From Thermococcus chitonophagus (GTDB lineage: Archaea > Methanobacteriota_B > Thermococci > Thermococcales > Thermococcaceae), in NCBI RefSeq assembly GCF_002214605.1, contig NZ_CP015193.1:662978-726977 (forward strand): 64,000 nt of DNA, written 5' to 3'. The position numbers and the translations under genes are program-made. The notes under the pieces are model-generated. The model worked only from the letters and a program-made list of their open reading frames with translations, did no database searches and was not told the DNA's origin. The stretch's first letter is position 1, and each line of letters starts with the position of its first letter. Positions 33,519 to 41,794 of this stretch are shown one piece after another.

Positions 33519-35021
33519 ATGCATGCCGTGGAGATGCTTGGTATCGTTAAAGTTTACCCTGATGGCGTTGTTGCTCTAAAGGGCGTTAACTTAACTGTAG
33601 AGCAGGGAGAAATCCATGGCCTTCTTGGAGAGAACGGGGCGGGCAAATCTACGCTTATGAGGATTCTCTATGGGGAAATAAAGCCCACAAGGGGCACTAT
33701 AAAAATATTCGGTGAGGAAGTTAACTTTAGTGGACCTTGGGATGCCATAAGGAAAGGCATAGCGATGGTTTATCAGCACTTCACACTTGTTCCAACTTTT
33801 ACTGTCCTGGAAAACTTGTATTTGGCCATGCTCTCTCTAAATCCGAGGGTTACAATAAATGAAGTGGAAAAAATGGCGAGGGAAAAGATGAAGGAGCTTA
33901 ACTTTGAAGTCCCACTCAATGAAATCGTTGAAGAACTCCCCGTTGGCGTTCAGCAGAGAGTTGAAATACTTAAGGCTCTACTTTCAAATGCGAAGATTCT
34001 TATCCTAGACGAGCCAACTTCAGTCCTGACACCTCTAGAGACTGAAGACCTTTTTAGGACACTAAGGAAGTTAAAGGAGAGTGGTATAACTGTAATTTTC
34101 ATTACTCACAAGCTCCGGGAAGTCAAGGAAATCACGGACAGAGTGACAGTTCTGAGGAGGGGAGAAGTTGTTGGAGTTGTTGAGACATCTAAAGTTTCAG
34201 AGAAAGACTTGGCAAGGATGATGGTTCAGAGAGACGTCATCATGGAAATTAGGAAGTCCCCAGGAACCCCAGGTGAGCCCCTGCTTAAGGTAGATGACCT
34301 TTGGGTTAGGGACGACAGGGGGCTGGAGGCAGTAAAAGGGGTTTCATTTGACGTCAGGGCTGGGGAAATTTTAGGAATTGCAGGAGTTCAAGGGAACGGG
34401 CAGAGAGAGCTAGCTGAGGCCTTGGCTGGAATAAGGAGTGCAGAAAAAGGGAAGATCTTCCTGTTGGGAAAGGATGTTACCTCACTTAACGCTCAAGAGA
34501 GATATAAGTTGGGCCTTGCCTATGTTCCGGATTCAAGGAAAGTAGGTCTAGTCTACGACATGAACATTACGGAGAATGTTATCCTGACTAACCTAGATGC
34601 TGTGACATCCTCTAGGAGGATACTGTGGGGAAAGGCATCATCCTTAGCTAAAAAGGTTGTTGAAGAATTCGAGGCCTTGGTTCCATCGTTATCAACCCCA
34701 GTGAAGCATCTCAGCGGAGGTAATCAGCAGAAGATCATGGTTGGTAGGGAGATCGTTAGGGAGCCAAAGGTGTTCATAGTTTCCGAGCCCACTCAGGGGC
34801 TTGACGTAGGTGCCACGGAGTTCATTAGGAAAACGATACTTAGGCTCAGAAATGAGGGGAAGGCTGTTCTGTTAATCTCGACGGATTTAGATGAAATAAT
34901 TCAGCTGAGCGATAGGATAGCCGTGATTTACGAGGGGAGAATAATGGCAATTGGAAAGAGCGAAGAGTTCTCTCTGGAGAGGCTTGGACTACTTATGGGT
35001 GGTGTCAAGGGTGAAGCGTGA
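33519..35021 (+). CDS. Nucleoside/sugar-type ABC transporter ATPase, duplicated
   Basis: Double ABC protein of 500 residues of the RbsA/NupO type. The first domain has Walker A GLLGENGAGKSTLM, signature PVGVQQRVEILKAL and Walker B ILILDEPTSVLT. The second has a degenerate Walker A (GVQGNGQRELAEAL) but an intact LSGGNQQK signature, as usual in this family. ATG 33519 follows AGGTG; GTG 33510 and ATG 33531 are alternatives. It overlaps the first permease gene. Confidence 0.9.
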   Translation: MHAVEMLGIVKVYPDGVVALKGVNLTVEQGEIHGLLGENGAGKSTLMRILYGEIKPTRGTIKIFGEEVNFSGPWDAIRKGIAMVYQHFTLVPTFTVLENLYLAMLSLNPRVTINEVEKMAREKMKELNFEVPLNEIVEELPVGVQQRVEILKALLSNAKILILDEPTSVLTPLETEDLFRTLRKLKESGITVIFITHKLREVKEITDRVTVLRRGEVVGVVETSKVSEKDLARMMVQRDVIMEIRKSPGTPGEPLLKVDDLWVRDDRGLEAVKGVSFDVRAGEILGIAGVQGNGQRELAEALAGIRSAEKGKIFLLGKDVTSLNAQERYKLGLAYVPDSRKVGLVYDMNITENVILTNLDAVTSSRRILWGKASSLAKKVVEEFEALVPSLSTPVKHLSGGNQQKIMVGREIVREPKVFIVSEPTQGLDVGATEFIRKTILRLRNEGKAVLLISTDLDEIIQLSDRIAVIYEGRIMAIGKSEEFSLERLGLLMGGVKGEA

Positions 35022-35997
35022 AGTTGTCGTTGAGGTTTCTCTGTCCCTTTTGATGGCTTTTGCAACTGGTGCAATAGTGTTAGCAGTCTTGGGCTTTAAT
35101 CCTGGGGAAGTCTATAGGGTGCTTTTTAAGTATGGCTACAGTAACATGAACTATCTCTTGGGTAAGAGTGCCCCATATATAATGACGGGCTTAGCTTTTT
35201 CAATTCCAGCCATTGCCGGAGTTTTTAACATAGGTGGGGAGAGCCAGCTGTACGTTGGAGCTTTCCTGGGATTATTAACGGCCTATTATACTGGGAATCC
35301 ATTGCTTGCATTGATAGTAGGTGCCGTGGCTGGAGCCGCTTTAGGCCTCTTTATAGCCATACTTAGGGTTTATAGAGGAATAAACGAGGTAATAACGGCG
35401 ATAATGGTTAACTGGATATTCTATTATCTCTTGGCTTATCTAATTGCTGGAAAATTCTATAACCCCCAGTACTCTCATGAATCCATTCCAGTGCCTCCAG
35501 GGGCTAGGATCTCCTCTATGGTGACCTTTGTAATAGCAGTTTTCGTAGCTTTGATCTACTACTATCTCTTGTATTTCACAGACCTGGGATACAGACTGAG
35601 AGTATCTGGTCTTTCTCCAGCTTCAGCTAGATACGCTGGTTTTGATCCTTCCCGCTCAGTATTAACATCAATGACCCTTGCGGGTGCTGCAGCTGGTTTA
35701 GGAGGCGCGCTCCTTGTGCTCGGGATAACATATAGTATTGATGATACACTAACGGCTGTGTATGGGATAGGCTTCATGGGAATAGGAATAGGACTGCTCG
35801 GTAGGAATCATCCAATTGGAATAATTTTATCATCGATGTTCATGTCTGGCCTCGTGATAGGTGGACAGTGGGTAGAGCTTAAGACCGGCGCTCCTCCGGA
35901 GCTTGCGGATACTTTGATAGGCGTTATAGTGATAGCCTTAGCGATTCCTTATGCATATTCAATGCTCATCAGAAAGCTCAGGAGGGAAGCCCAATGA
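35011..35997 (+). CDS. ABC transporter permease (BPD_transp_2), subunit 1
   Basis: Integral membrane protein of about 328 residues with 8-10 hydrophobic segments and the family motifs FNIGGESQLYVGAFLG and GINEVITAIMVNWIFYYLL. It forms the channel with the next gene for the BMP-dependent nucleoside importer. GTG 35011 or GTG 35002 are the likely starts; the open frame from 34951 lies inside the ATPase gene. It overlaps the second permease by four bases. Confidence 0.88.
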   Translation: MKREVVVEVSLSLLMAFATGAIVLAVLGFNPGEVYRVLFKYGYSNMNYLLGKSAPYIMTGLAFSIPAIAGVFNIGGESQLYVGAFLGLLTAYYTGNPLLALIVGAVAGAALGLFIAILRVYRGINEVITAIMVNWIFYYLLAYLIAGKFYNPQYSHESIPVPPGARISSMVTFVIAVFVALIYYYLLYFTDLGYRLRVSGLSPASARYAGFDPSRSVLTSMTLAGAAAGLGGALLVLGITYSIDDTLTAVYGIGFMGIGIGLLGRNHPIGIILSSMFMSGLVIGGQWVELKTGAPPELADTLIGVIVIALAIPYAYSMLIRKLRREAQ

Positions 35998-36902
35998 TTG
36001 GGGACATTCTTAACATACTCTCCAACACGCTGTTCTCCATGGTTCCACTAACGCTGGCTGCAGTGGGTGAGATAATAACAGAGAAATCTGGGGTTGTTAA
36101 CATAGGTCTTGAGGGAATATTCATGCTTTCGGCATTCACATCAACTGTGGTAACTTTCTACACCGGCAATCCTTACCTCGGCCTGCTCGTTGGTTTGTTG
36201 GTGGGAGCTCTTTCAGGGGTTCTGCATGGTGTCATAAGCGTCTACCTGAAGGGTGACCAAATAATTGCTGGTGTTGGTTTCAATTCTTTGGCCTATGGAA
36301 TAAGTCTCCTGTCATTAGTGGCCCTATGGCATAGTCATGGCTCCTCACCTAGGGTAAGCAAGATAGTAACGTTCACAGTCGGTGATTTCTCGATATCCCC
36401 CCTAACATTTGTGGCGTTCCTAGTGGGAATTTTGGCATGGTGGTGGCTCGAAAAAACTCCAAGCGGTTTAAAGCTTAGGGCCTGCGGTGAAGATCCTAAG
36501 GCAGCGGAAGCCATGGGTGTTAATGTATACAGAACAAGGTTCTATGCTACGGTAATCGGAGGGGCATTGACTGGACTTGGTGGGGCTTACTTAGTCGTCG
36601 GCTGGATTGGTCAGTTTACGAAGTTTATATCCGCTGGAAGGGGCTTTATAGCCTTGGCAAACGTTGCCTTCAGCAACTGGAATCCGCTTATGGCCATAGT
36701 TGGCGGGCTGGTATTTGGCTTCTTTGACGCGCTCTCAATCTACATACCAATAAAGATCCAAGAAGTTACCGGTAGAGTTATTACGGCGGAATCAAACCTC
36801 TTCAGAACGATCCCCTACATTGCAACCCTAATCATAGTGGCAATAATAATGAAGAAAGTTAAGACGCCGAGGGCCCTTGGAAAGCCATACATCAAGGAGT
36901 GA
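35994..36902 (+). CDS. ABC transporter permease (BPD_transp_2), subunit 2
   Basis: Permease of 302 residues with the signature VGEIITEKSGVVNIGLEGIFML at the N terminus (in two overlapping motifs), GDQIIAGVGFNSLAYGISL, and LRACGEDPKAAEAMGVNVYRTR in the cytoplasmic coupling loop. These are typical of the second subunit of BMP-linked nucleoside transporters. Its stop overlaps the convergent dehydrogenase by 11 bases. Confidence 0.9.
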   Translation: MIGDILNILSNTLFSMVPLTLAAVGEIITEKSGVVNIGLEGIFMLSAFTSTVVTFYTGNPYLGLLVGLLVGALSGVLHGVISVYLKGDQIIAGVGFNSLAYGISLLSLVALWHSHGSSPRVSKIVTFTVGDFSISPLTFVAFLVGILAWWWLEKTPSGLKLRACGEDPKAAEAMGVNVYRTRFYATVIGGALTGLGGAYLVVGWIGQFTKFISAGRGFIALANVAFSNWNPLMAIVGGLVFGFFDALSIYIPIKIQEVTGRVITAESNLFRTIPYIATLIIVAIIMKKVKTPRALGKPYIKE

Positions 36903-37878
36903 TCTGGACTTTTATTTCTCCCCTTTCAAAACTTTTTTCAAAGGCTTTAACACCATCACTCAGCTTGAAAGTTGAGGTTACTAGGGGCTTAACATCTATC
37001 ATTTTTGATCTCATTAGGTCAATGGCTTTTTCGAAAGGCCCGCATCTGCTACCAATGATTTTTACTTCTTTGACAACCATGAGGGTGTAGTTGAAGCTGA
37101 CTTGACTGCCATGGGTTGATTTCGCGGCAATAATCCCCCTAGGTCTTACCAGATCTAGGGCAATGTCTAGTGCTTTTGTACTTCCTGTAGCCTCTACAAC
37201 GTAATCAAACCCCTGTCCTTCAGGTGTCCTCTTTTTTATGTACTCTTTCGCCTCCTCAAGCGTCATTACATCCACGAACTTCTCCGCTATCCTTCTCTTT
37301 GGCGAATCTTCTCTTGCTATTGCGACAACGTTGGGAGTTATCAGCCTGATAAGTTGGGCGGATAGCAGTCCTATAGTGCCTATCCCGAGAATAGCAACTC
37401 TATCTGAGGGCTTTATTGGGCTCATCTCAAGCATTTCAACTACTGCAGCCAGAGGCTCAACAAAAGCCCCCTCTTCCCAGGATAAATCCTCTACTGAGTG
37501 AAGCAGGTGGGGCTTCGTCAGAACGTACTCGGCCATTCCCCCATCAATGCTGATTCCTATTGTTTCCCTATACGGGCAGTGTGTGGGCATTCCATGCTTG
37601 CAGTACCAGCACTCCCCGCAGTTCACGTTTATCTCGGTCGTGACTTTCATCCCTTCAAGATGCTCCATCCCTGGGGCCTCCTCCACTATCCCTGCGATCT
37701 CGTGTCCTGGGATTAGAGGTAGCTTTGGGGGAACGTATGTCCCCTTGTAAAACGCTTTGTCAGTTCCGCAGATTCCTACTCTCTTTACTTTTATTCGAAT
37801 CCATCCATCTTTTGGCGTTGGATCTTCGACATCTTCGACGCTTATTCTCTTGGGCTCGTGCAGTACTATGGCCCTCAT
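36892..37878 (-). CDS. Zinc-dependent medium-chain alcohol/polyol dehydrogenase
   Basis: MDR-family dehydrogenase of 328 residues. Catalytic zinc ligands are in GICGTDKAF and IPGHEIAG. The structural zinc motif is CGECWYCKHGMPTHC near residues 91-105, and the nucleotide loop is AILGIGTIGLLSAQL. It resembles glucose, sorbitol or threonine dehydrogenases; the substrate cannot be fixed by reading. It overlaps the DUF257 gene upstream by four bases. Confidence 0.85.
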   Translation of the reverse strand: MRAIVLHEPKRISVEDVEDPTPKDGWIRIKVKRVGICGTDKAFYKGTYVPPKLPLIPGHEIAGIVEEAPGMEHLEGMKVTTEINVNCGECWYCKHGMPTHCPYRETIGISIDGGMAEYVLTKPHLLHSVEDLSWEEGAFVEPLAAVVEMLEMSPIKPSDRVAILGIGTIGLLSAQLIRLITPNVVAIAREDSPKRRIAEKFVDVMTLEEAKEYIKKRTPEGQGFDYVVEATGSTKALDIALDLVRPRGIIAAKSTHGSQVSFNYTLMVVKEVKIIGSRCGPFEKAIDLMRSKMIDVKPLVTSTFKLSDGVKAFEKSFERGEIKVQITP

Positions 37879-38492
37879 GGTATCACCTTAAGCTCTCTCC
37901 CTTCTTCGCTCAGGTCAATTGATTTTACAACCTTAGCTATTCCAGAATCATCGACCCTGATGATTCTTGTTGCTATCTCTTCAAAGAGTGCTAGGTATCT
38001 TTTTTCGGTCAGCTCATAATTCATAAAAACAAATGCCGTCCTTAGAGGATTTCCTATAAGGGTCGTTGGGACAGCTAAGACTTCGTTAAGGAGGTATGGA
38101 TCATACTCATATCTTGCCAGAAGCTTTTCATGGTTTAGTACTATTGCAATTGCCTTATCAACCTCTTTATACGTTGCAACTAATGTTTTGAAGAAGTTTA
38201 TCATGAGAACAACTGGGTCCTTATAGGGATCCATATCAAGTATCACTCTACCCCACTTTGAGTACCCTCCAACTTTTATTCGCTTTATCTTATCTATTGG
38301 AATATTCTTTCCTGAATACTTTAAATGTCTGAGAACGTGAACTCCAGAATCTAGGAAATCTGTAAGTATAACTTTGTCCCACCTATCTTTGCAAATTTCA
38401 TAGAGCACCTCTGGGTATGGGGATAATGAGGAATGTTCTACTAAAACTATTTCTCCAGGTTTTATTCCCTTTAGATATTCTCCAATATTCAT
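37875..38492 (-). CDS. DUF257 family protein, copy 1
   Basis: A 205-residue protein of the DUF257 family, which is largely restricted to Thermococcales. It has a RecA-like look without a clear Walker A: N-terminal EYLKGIKPGEIVLVEHSS, VILTDFLDSGVHVLRHLKYSG, and FVFMNYELTEKRYLALFEEIATRIIRVDD. Function is unknown. It abuts its paralogue and overlaps the dehydrogenase, so the three minus-strand genes are one transcription unit. Confidence 0.75.
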   Translation of the reverse strand: MNIGEYLKGIKPGEIVLVEHSSLSPYPEVLYEICKDRWDKVILTDFLDSGVHVLRHLKYSGKNIPIDKIKRIKVGGYSKWGRVILDMDPYKDPVVLMINFFKTLVATYKEVDKAIAIVLNHEKLLARYEYDPYLLNEVLAVPTTLIGNPLRTAFVFMNYELTEKRYLALFEEIATRIIRVDDSGIAKVVKSIDLSEEGRELKVIP

Positions 38493-39085
38493 TATGCCCC
38501 ACCTGGAGACGCGATTATTTTGACTTCTTGATTTTTATCTATCCTTAACACATAATCTGAAAGTTCTTCAAGGCTTTTGAGGAAATAATGGGAAGATGCC
38601 TCTATATTTACAAAAAGTACTGCAAGTCTCCCTGGTTCTTGCAGATGTCTTCTTCCTATAATTTCAAAATAAGCTTCTATCTTTGAAATTTTGGGGTTTA
38701 TCTGGTCTAGGAATTTGTGAAGACCCAACACTATGACTACCTTACGGTTCTTCTCTGGGATATTCTTGTAAACTTCCCAATACTTGCCCATATGATGGCT
38801 GAAGTCTTCAAACTCATCAATTTTTCCAATTATCTCGCCAATTATTACTCTTCCCCCTTCTTTTATTACCCTAAGCTTTTCAGTATTTACTTGGAGTCCC
38901 TGTAATTTCAGTTGCTGGACAAATACCTGAAGGGTATCCTTTATATCAACAATGACTGGAGTTATATCTTTTTTACTAAATTGTTCTAAGAGGTTATGAA
39001 ATGTTCTTTCAGGATGATCAGTTGGTTCATATTCCAGGAGCACTATCCCCTCATTAATGTTTTCAAGGAATTCCCCAAGTCTCAT
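38492..39085 (-). CDS. DUF257 family protein, copy 2
   Basis: A 197-residue paralogue of the neighbouring gene: GEFLENINEGIVLLEYEPTD, PVIVDIKDTLQVFVQQLKL, and VLFVNIEASSHYFLKSLEELSDYVLRIDK. ATG 39085 (MRLGEFLENI) matches the paralogue's start and has GGAGGG upstream; the open frame extends to 39157 with a non-homologous segment. Function is unknown. The tandem arrangement indicates local duplication. Confidence 0.72.
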   Translation of the reverse strand: MRLGEFLENINEGIVLLEYEPTDHPERTFHNLLEQFSKKDITPVIVDIKDTLQVFVQQLKLQGLQVNTEKLRVIKEGGRVIIGEIIGKIDEFEDFSHHMGKYWEVYKNIPEKNRKVVIVLGLHKFLDQINPKISKIEAYFEIIGRRHLQEPGRLAVLFVNIEASSHYFLKSLEELSDYVLRIDKNQEVKIIASPGGA

Positions 39086-39199
39086 GCTCGAACATCCCTC
39101 CTGTAATGGATAGTTTTTCAAGTTTAAATATTTTCCAAGCCCATACAGGCCATGCACACCTGCCCAAAATGAATAAAATGTATTAGTTAACGGTTTGAC

Positions 39200-40405
39200 A
39201 TGCTGAAAATTGTTCCAATTGCAGAAGTCAATGGTGAAATAAGGGCCCCGCCTTCAAAGAGCTACACCCACAGGGCATACTTTCTCTCTCTATTAGCTGA
39301 AAGAGAGAGTAGGATTATTGATCCTCTAATATCTGATGATACTCTCGCGACGATTGATGCGGTACGGGCCTTTGGGGCGGAGCTTCAAAATGACACTGTT
39401 ATTCCCCCTGACGAGCTTAAGTCGAACTACTTTTTCGTCAGAGAATCTGGAACCACGGCCAGAATAACAATAGCCTTGGCGACCTTAGCGCATGGAAAGA
39501 GCGTTGTAGATGGGAGAGGGAGGTTAAGAAAGAGACCCATGGACGATCTTGTCTTGGCTCTTCAGCACCTTGGATCCAAAATTCATGGGATAAAATTACC
39601 GATTATAATTGAAGGCGGGCAGATTAAAGGTGGTAAAGTCAAGATAAATGCTTCAAAGTCTTCTCAGTTTGTAACTGCCCTTCTATTGTTGGGATCGAAG
39701 ACGGGGCTTGAGGTAGAGGTTACCAACCCCGTCTCTTGGCCTTACGTTGAGATGACACTTAAGACGATGAATTCTTTTGGTGTCAAATATGAGCGTGAAG
39801 GACTGAGGTTTGTCGTATATCCTGGGGTTAAAGGAGCAAGTTATGAGGTTCCTGGGGATTATTCCTCTGCTTCATTTTTTCTTGTAGCGGGGGCTCTGTT
39901 TGGTAGGGTAAAAGTTGAGAATCTTCTCCGAGATGATGTTCAGGCGGATATGGCTATATTAAGGATCCTAAGGGAAACAGGGGCAAAAGTCAAAGTTGGA
40001 AAAAGGTACGTTGAAGTTAGGACCCAGGAACTTAGGCCAATCAATGTTGATTGCTCCCAATTCCCGGACTTATTCCCCATATTAGCAGTTTTAGCGTCCT
40101 ATGCTCCGGGTAAAAGCGTTATAAGGGGGAGACAACTGAGGCTTAAGGAGAGCGATAGGGTTCACGCCATGGCGGTTAACCTTGCGAGGGCTGGGATAAA
40201 GGTGAAGGAGCTGAAGGATGGCCTAGAAATTCACGGTGGAAGGCCTAAGGGAGTTGTAGTTGAAGATTTCAACGATCACAGAATAGCTATGGCAATGACT
40301 ATTCTAGCCCTGGGTGCTGAAGGGATTACGGTGATAAAGAATGAGAGAGTTGTAAACAAATCATATCCGAACTTTTTCGATGATTTAAGGAGGTTGCTTC
40401 AATGA
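39200..40405 (+). CDS. aroA: 5-enolpyruvylshikimate-3-phosphate synthase
   Basis: Transfers the enolpyruvyl group from PEP to shikimate 3-phosphate. The 401-residue protein has RAPPSKSYTHRAYFLSLLA with the PEP-binding Lys, RESGTTARITIALATL, DGRGRLRKRPM, SKSSQFVTALLLL, and RLKESDRVHAMA near the C terminus. It forms a small operon with aroC. The upstream gap (39086-39199) is shared with divergent DUF257; AATAAAATG near 39171 may be the TATA element. No aromatic module like those of the other operons is present upstream. Confidence 0.94.
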   Translation: MLKIVPIAEVNGEIRAPPSKSYTHRAYFLSLLAERESRIIDPLISDDTLATIDAVRAFGAELQNDTVIPPDELKSNYFFVRESGTTARITIALATLAHGKSVVDGRGRLRKRPMDDLVLALQHLGSKIHGIKLPIIIEGGQIKGGKVKINASKSSQFVTALLLLGSKTGLEVEVTNPVSWPYVEMTLKTMNSFGVKYEREGLRFVVYPGVKGASYEVPGDYSSASFFLVAGALFGRVKVENLLRDDVQADMAILRILRETGAKVKVGKRYVEVRTQELRPINVDCSQFPDLFPILAVLASYAPGKSVIRGRQLRLKESDRVHAMAVNLARAGIKVKELKDGLEIHGGRPKGVVVEDFNDHRIAMAMTILALGAEGITVIKNERVVNKSYPNFFDDLRRLLQ

Positions 40406-41472
40406 AGGGAAAGCTGTTGAGCTTTACCCTCTTTGGTGAGAGCCACGGTAGGGCAGTAGGGGTGTTGATAGAGGGGATGCCCCCAGGGATTAAAATCAGC
40501 GTTGATGAAATGAAAAAAGAGCTCGAGAGGAGAAAGGGCATAGCGAGGTTCTCAACAAAGAGAAGAGAGCCTGATGAGCCGATAATTTTGTCGGGAGTGT
40601 TCAGGGACTACACCACCGGAACGCCGATTGCTGTAATCGTCGAGAATAAAGACGTTGATTCTTCATATTATGAGGAGATAAAGAACACGCCAAGGCCAGG
40701 GCATGCCGACTATCCCGCTAGGATAAAGTACTTCGGCTACAACGACTACAGGGGAGGGGGATACTTCTCTGGAAGACTCACCATCGGCATCGTAATCGCT
40801 GGGTATTTCGCCAAGAAAATTCTCGAAAGGTATGGGATAAAGGTGAGGGCCTACCTAAAGAGAATCGGTAAAGTTGAGGCAAGAGAGATAAGCATTGAGG
40901 AAGTTTTCTCTTCAAGGAATCCTTACTGTCCTGATGAGGAGGCATTTGAAAAAATGATTGAGGAAATGGAAGAGGCTAGAAAAAAGGGAGATAGCGTTGG
41001 TGGTGTTGTTGAAGTAGTGGCAATAAACGTTCCTCCCGGCCTGGGTGGGCCCCACGATGAAGATATTGAAGCAGATCTCGCATCGGCATTCTTTAGGATT
41101 CCCGCAGTTAAGGGGGTTGAATTTGGCTTGGGATTCAAATTTGCGGAAAAGAGGGGGAGTGAGGTGAATGATCCCTTCGTCATTAGGGATGGAAAAGTAG
41201 TTACCGAAACAAACAATCATGGTGGAGTTTTGGGGGGAATAACCACGGGCATGCCAATAGTTGCAAGGGTAGCCTTCAAGCCTACCCCTTCCATATACCT
41301 TCCTCAGAGAACCGTAGACCTCGAAAGGATGGAAGAGATCGAGATTAAGCTTAGGGGCAGGTTTGACTCGTGCATAGTTCCAAAGGCCCTTCCAGTGGTA
41401 GAGGGCATGATGGCCTTTGTTATAGCAGATCACCTTCTGAGGAGGAAAGCCTGGGAGGATTTCGTTGGTTAG
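40402..41472 (+). CDS. aroC: Chorismate synthase
   Basis: FMN-dependent formation of chorismate from EPSP. The 356-residue protein shows FTLFGESHGRAVGVLIEGMPPG, KDVDSSYYEEIKNTPRPGHAD, the RGGGYFSGRLT segment, and RGRFDSCIVPKALPVVEGMMA. The ATG overlaps the aroA stop by four bases. Its stop is followed directly by a perfect palindrome and the promoter of the tyrosine operon. Confidence 0.95.
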   Translation: MKGKLLSFTLFGESHGRAVGVLIEGMPPGIKISVDEMKKELERRKGIARFSTKRREPDEPIILSGVFRDYTTGTPIAVIVENKDVDSSYYEEIKNTPRPGHADYPARIKYFGYNDYRGGGYFSGRLTIGIVIAGYFAKKILERYGIKVRAYLKRIGKVEAREISIEEVFSSRNPYCPDEEAFEKMIEEMEEARKKGDSVGGVVEVVAINVPPGLGGPHDEDIEADLASAFFRIPAVKGVEFGLGFKFAEKRGSEVNDPFVIRDGKVVTETNNHGGVLGGITTGMPIVARVAFKPTPSIYLPQRTVDLERMEEIEIKLRGRFDSCIVPKALPVVEGMMAFVIADHLLRRKAWEDFVG

Positions 41473-41488
41473 GTTTAGCTGTCTAAAC
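41473..41488. promoter_or_regulatory. Perfect palindrome upstream of the tyrosine operon
   Basis: GTTTAG (41473-41478) and CTAAAC (41483-41488) flank CTGT and are exact reverse complements. The site touches the TATA-like TTTTATACT at 41491-41499, a good position for a repressor. It shares TGTCTARAC with the inverted repeat upstream of the shikimate operon. Confidence 0.5.
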
Positions 41489-41523
41489 TGTTTTATACTT
41501 TCATTCAATCCTAGGCCGGGGAT
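41489..41523 (+). promoter_or_regulatory. Promoter and ribosome site of the tyrosine operon leader
   Basis: TTTTATACT at 41491-41499 would start transcripts near 41518. GGGGAT at 41518-41523 lies five bases before the leader ATG at 41529, the same spacing (filled by AGGTG) as in the shikimate leader. Confidence 0.55.
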
Positions 41524-41528
41524 AGGTG

Positions 41529-41549
41529 ATGCCACGCCAATATCTTTAG
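41529..41549 (+). CDS. Putative tyrosine leader peptide MPRQYL
   Basis: ATG 41529 opens the six-residue frame MPRQYL, closed by TAG 41547-41549. It is one copy of the module seen three times ahead of the shikimate operon, here with the Tyr codon only, and it precedes chorismate mutase, an aromatic-type aminotransferase and prephenate dehydrogenase. AGGTG precedes the ATG in both leaders. DNA identity to the Tyr module of the shikimate leader continues past the stop (CCAATATCT then TAGCTG). The alternative is that the conserved unit is an RNA or DNA site and the peptide is incidental. Confidence 0.65.
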   Translation: MPRQYL

Positions 41550-41568
41550 CTGGAGATGGCGGAATGGC
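41531..41568 (+). promoter_or_regulatory. Leader hairpin covering the chorismate mutase start
   Basis: GCCA-CGCC (41531-41538) pairs with GGCG (41558-41561) and TGGC (41565-41568) around a GAA bulge. Inside, ATCT (41542-41545) pairs with AGAT (41554-41557) around an eight-base loop. The structure covers the GGAGAT ribosome site (41552-41557) and part of ATG 41564. A ribosome held on the leader Tyr codon (41541-41543) would occupy the 5' arm. Energies not computed. Confidence 0.5.
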
Positions 41569-41794
41569 AAGGATAAAATCATTAAGAGAGCAGATAGATG
41601 AAATAGACAGGGAGATAATAGCTCTTCTTGAGAGGAGATTAGAGATAGCAAGGCAGATTGGGGAAATAAAGAAGTCGCTGGGCCTCCCAATAGAGGACAA
41701 GTCTAGGGAAGAGGAAGTTCTTAGGAGGGCCGGCAAGTTTAGACCAATTTTTGAGAAAATTTTGGAGGTGAGTAAGGATGTTCAACGTTTATGA
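41564..41794 (+). CDS. aroQ: Chorismate mutase, AroQ type
   Basis: Small monofunctional chorismate mutase of 76 residues making prephenate. The AroQ helix carries LREQIDEIDREIIALLERRLEIARQIGEIK in two halves, with the active-site Arg, Lys and Glu positions, and the second helix ends in DKSREEEVLRRA. The start is ATG 41564, right after the leader hairpin; the longer frame from 41465 runs through the promoter and leader and is not homologous. It overlaps the aminotransferase by 17 bases. It lacks any fused prephenate dehydratase or dehydrogenase domain. Confidence 0.9.
   Translation: MARIKSLREQIDEIDREIIALLERRLEIARQIGEIKKSLGLPIEDKSREEEVLRRAGKFRPIFEKILEVSKDVQRL

Noticed and set aside
39169-39186. 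Five-codon frame MNKMY upstream of aroA, ending in a Tyr codon.
   Set aside because: It lacks the MPRQ module and a ribosome site, and the sequence more likely forms the aroA TATA element.
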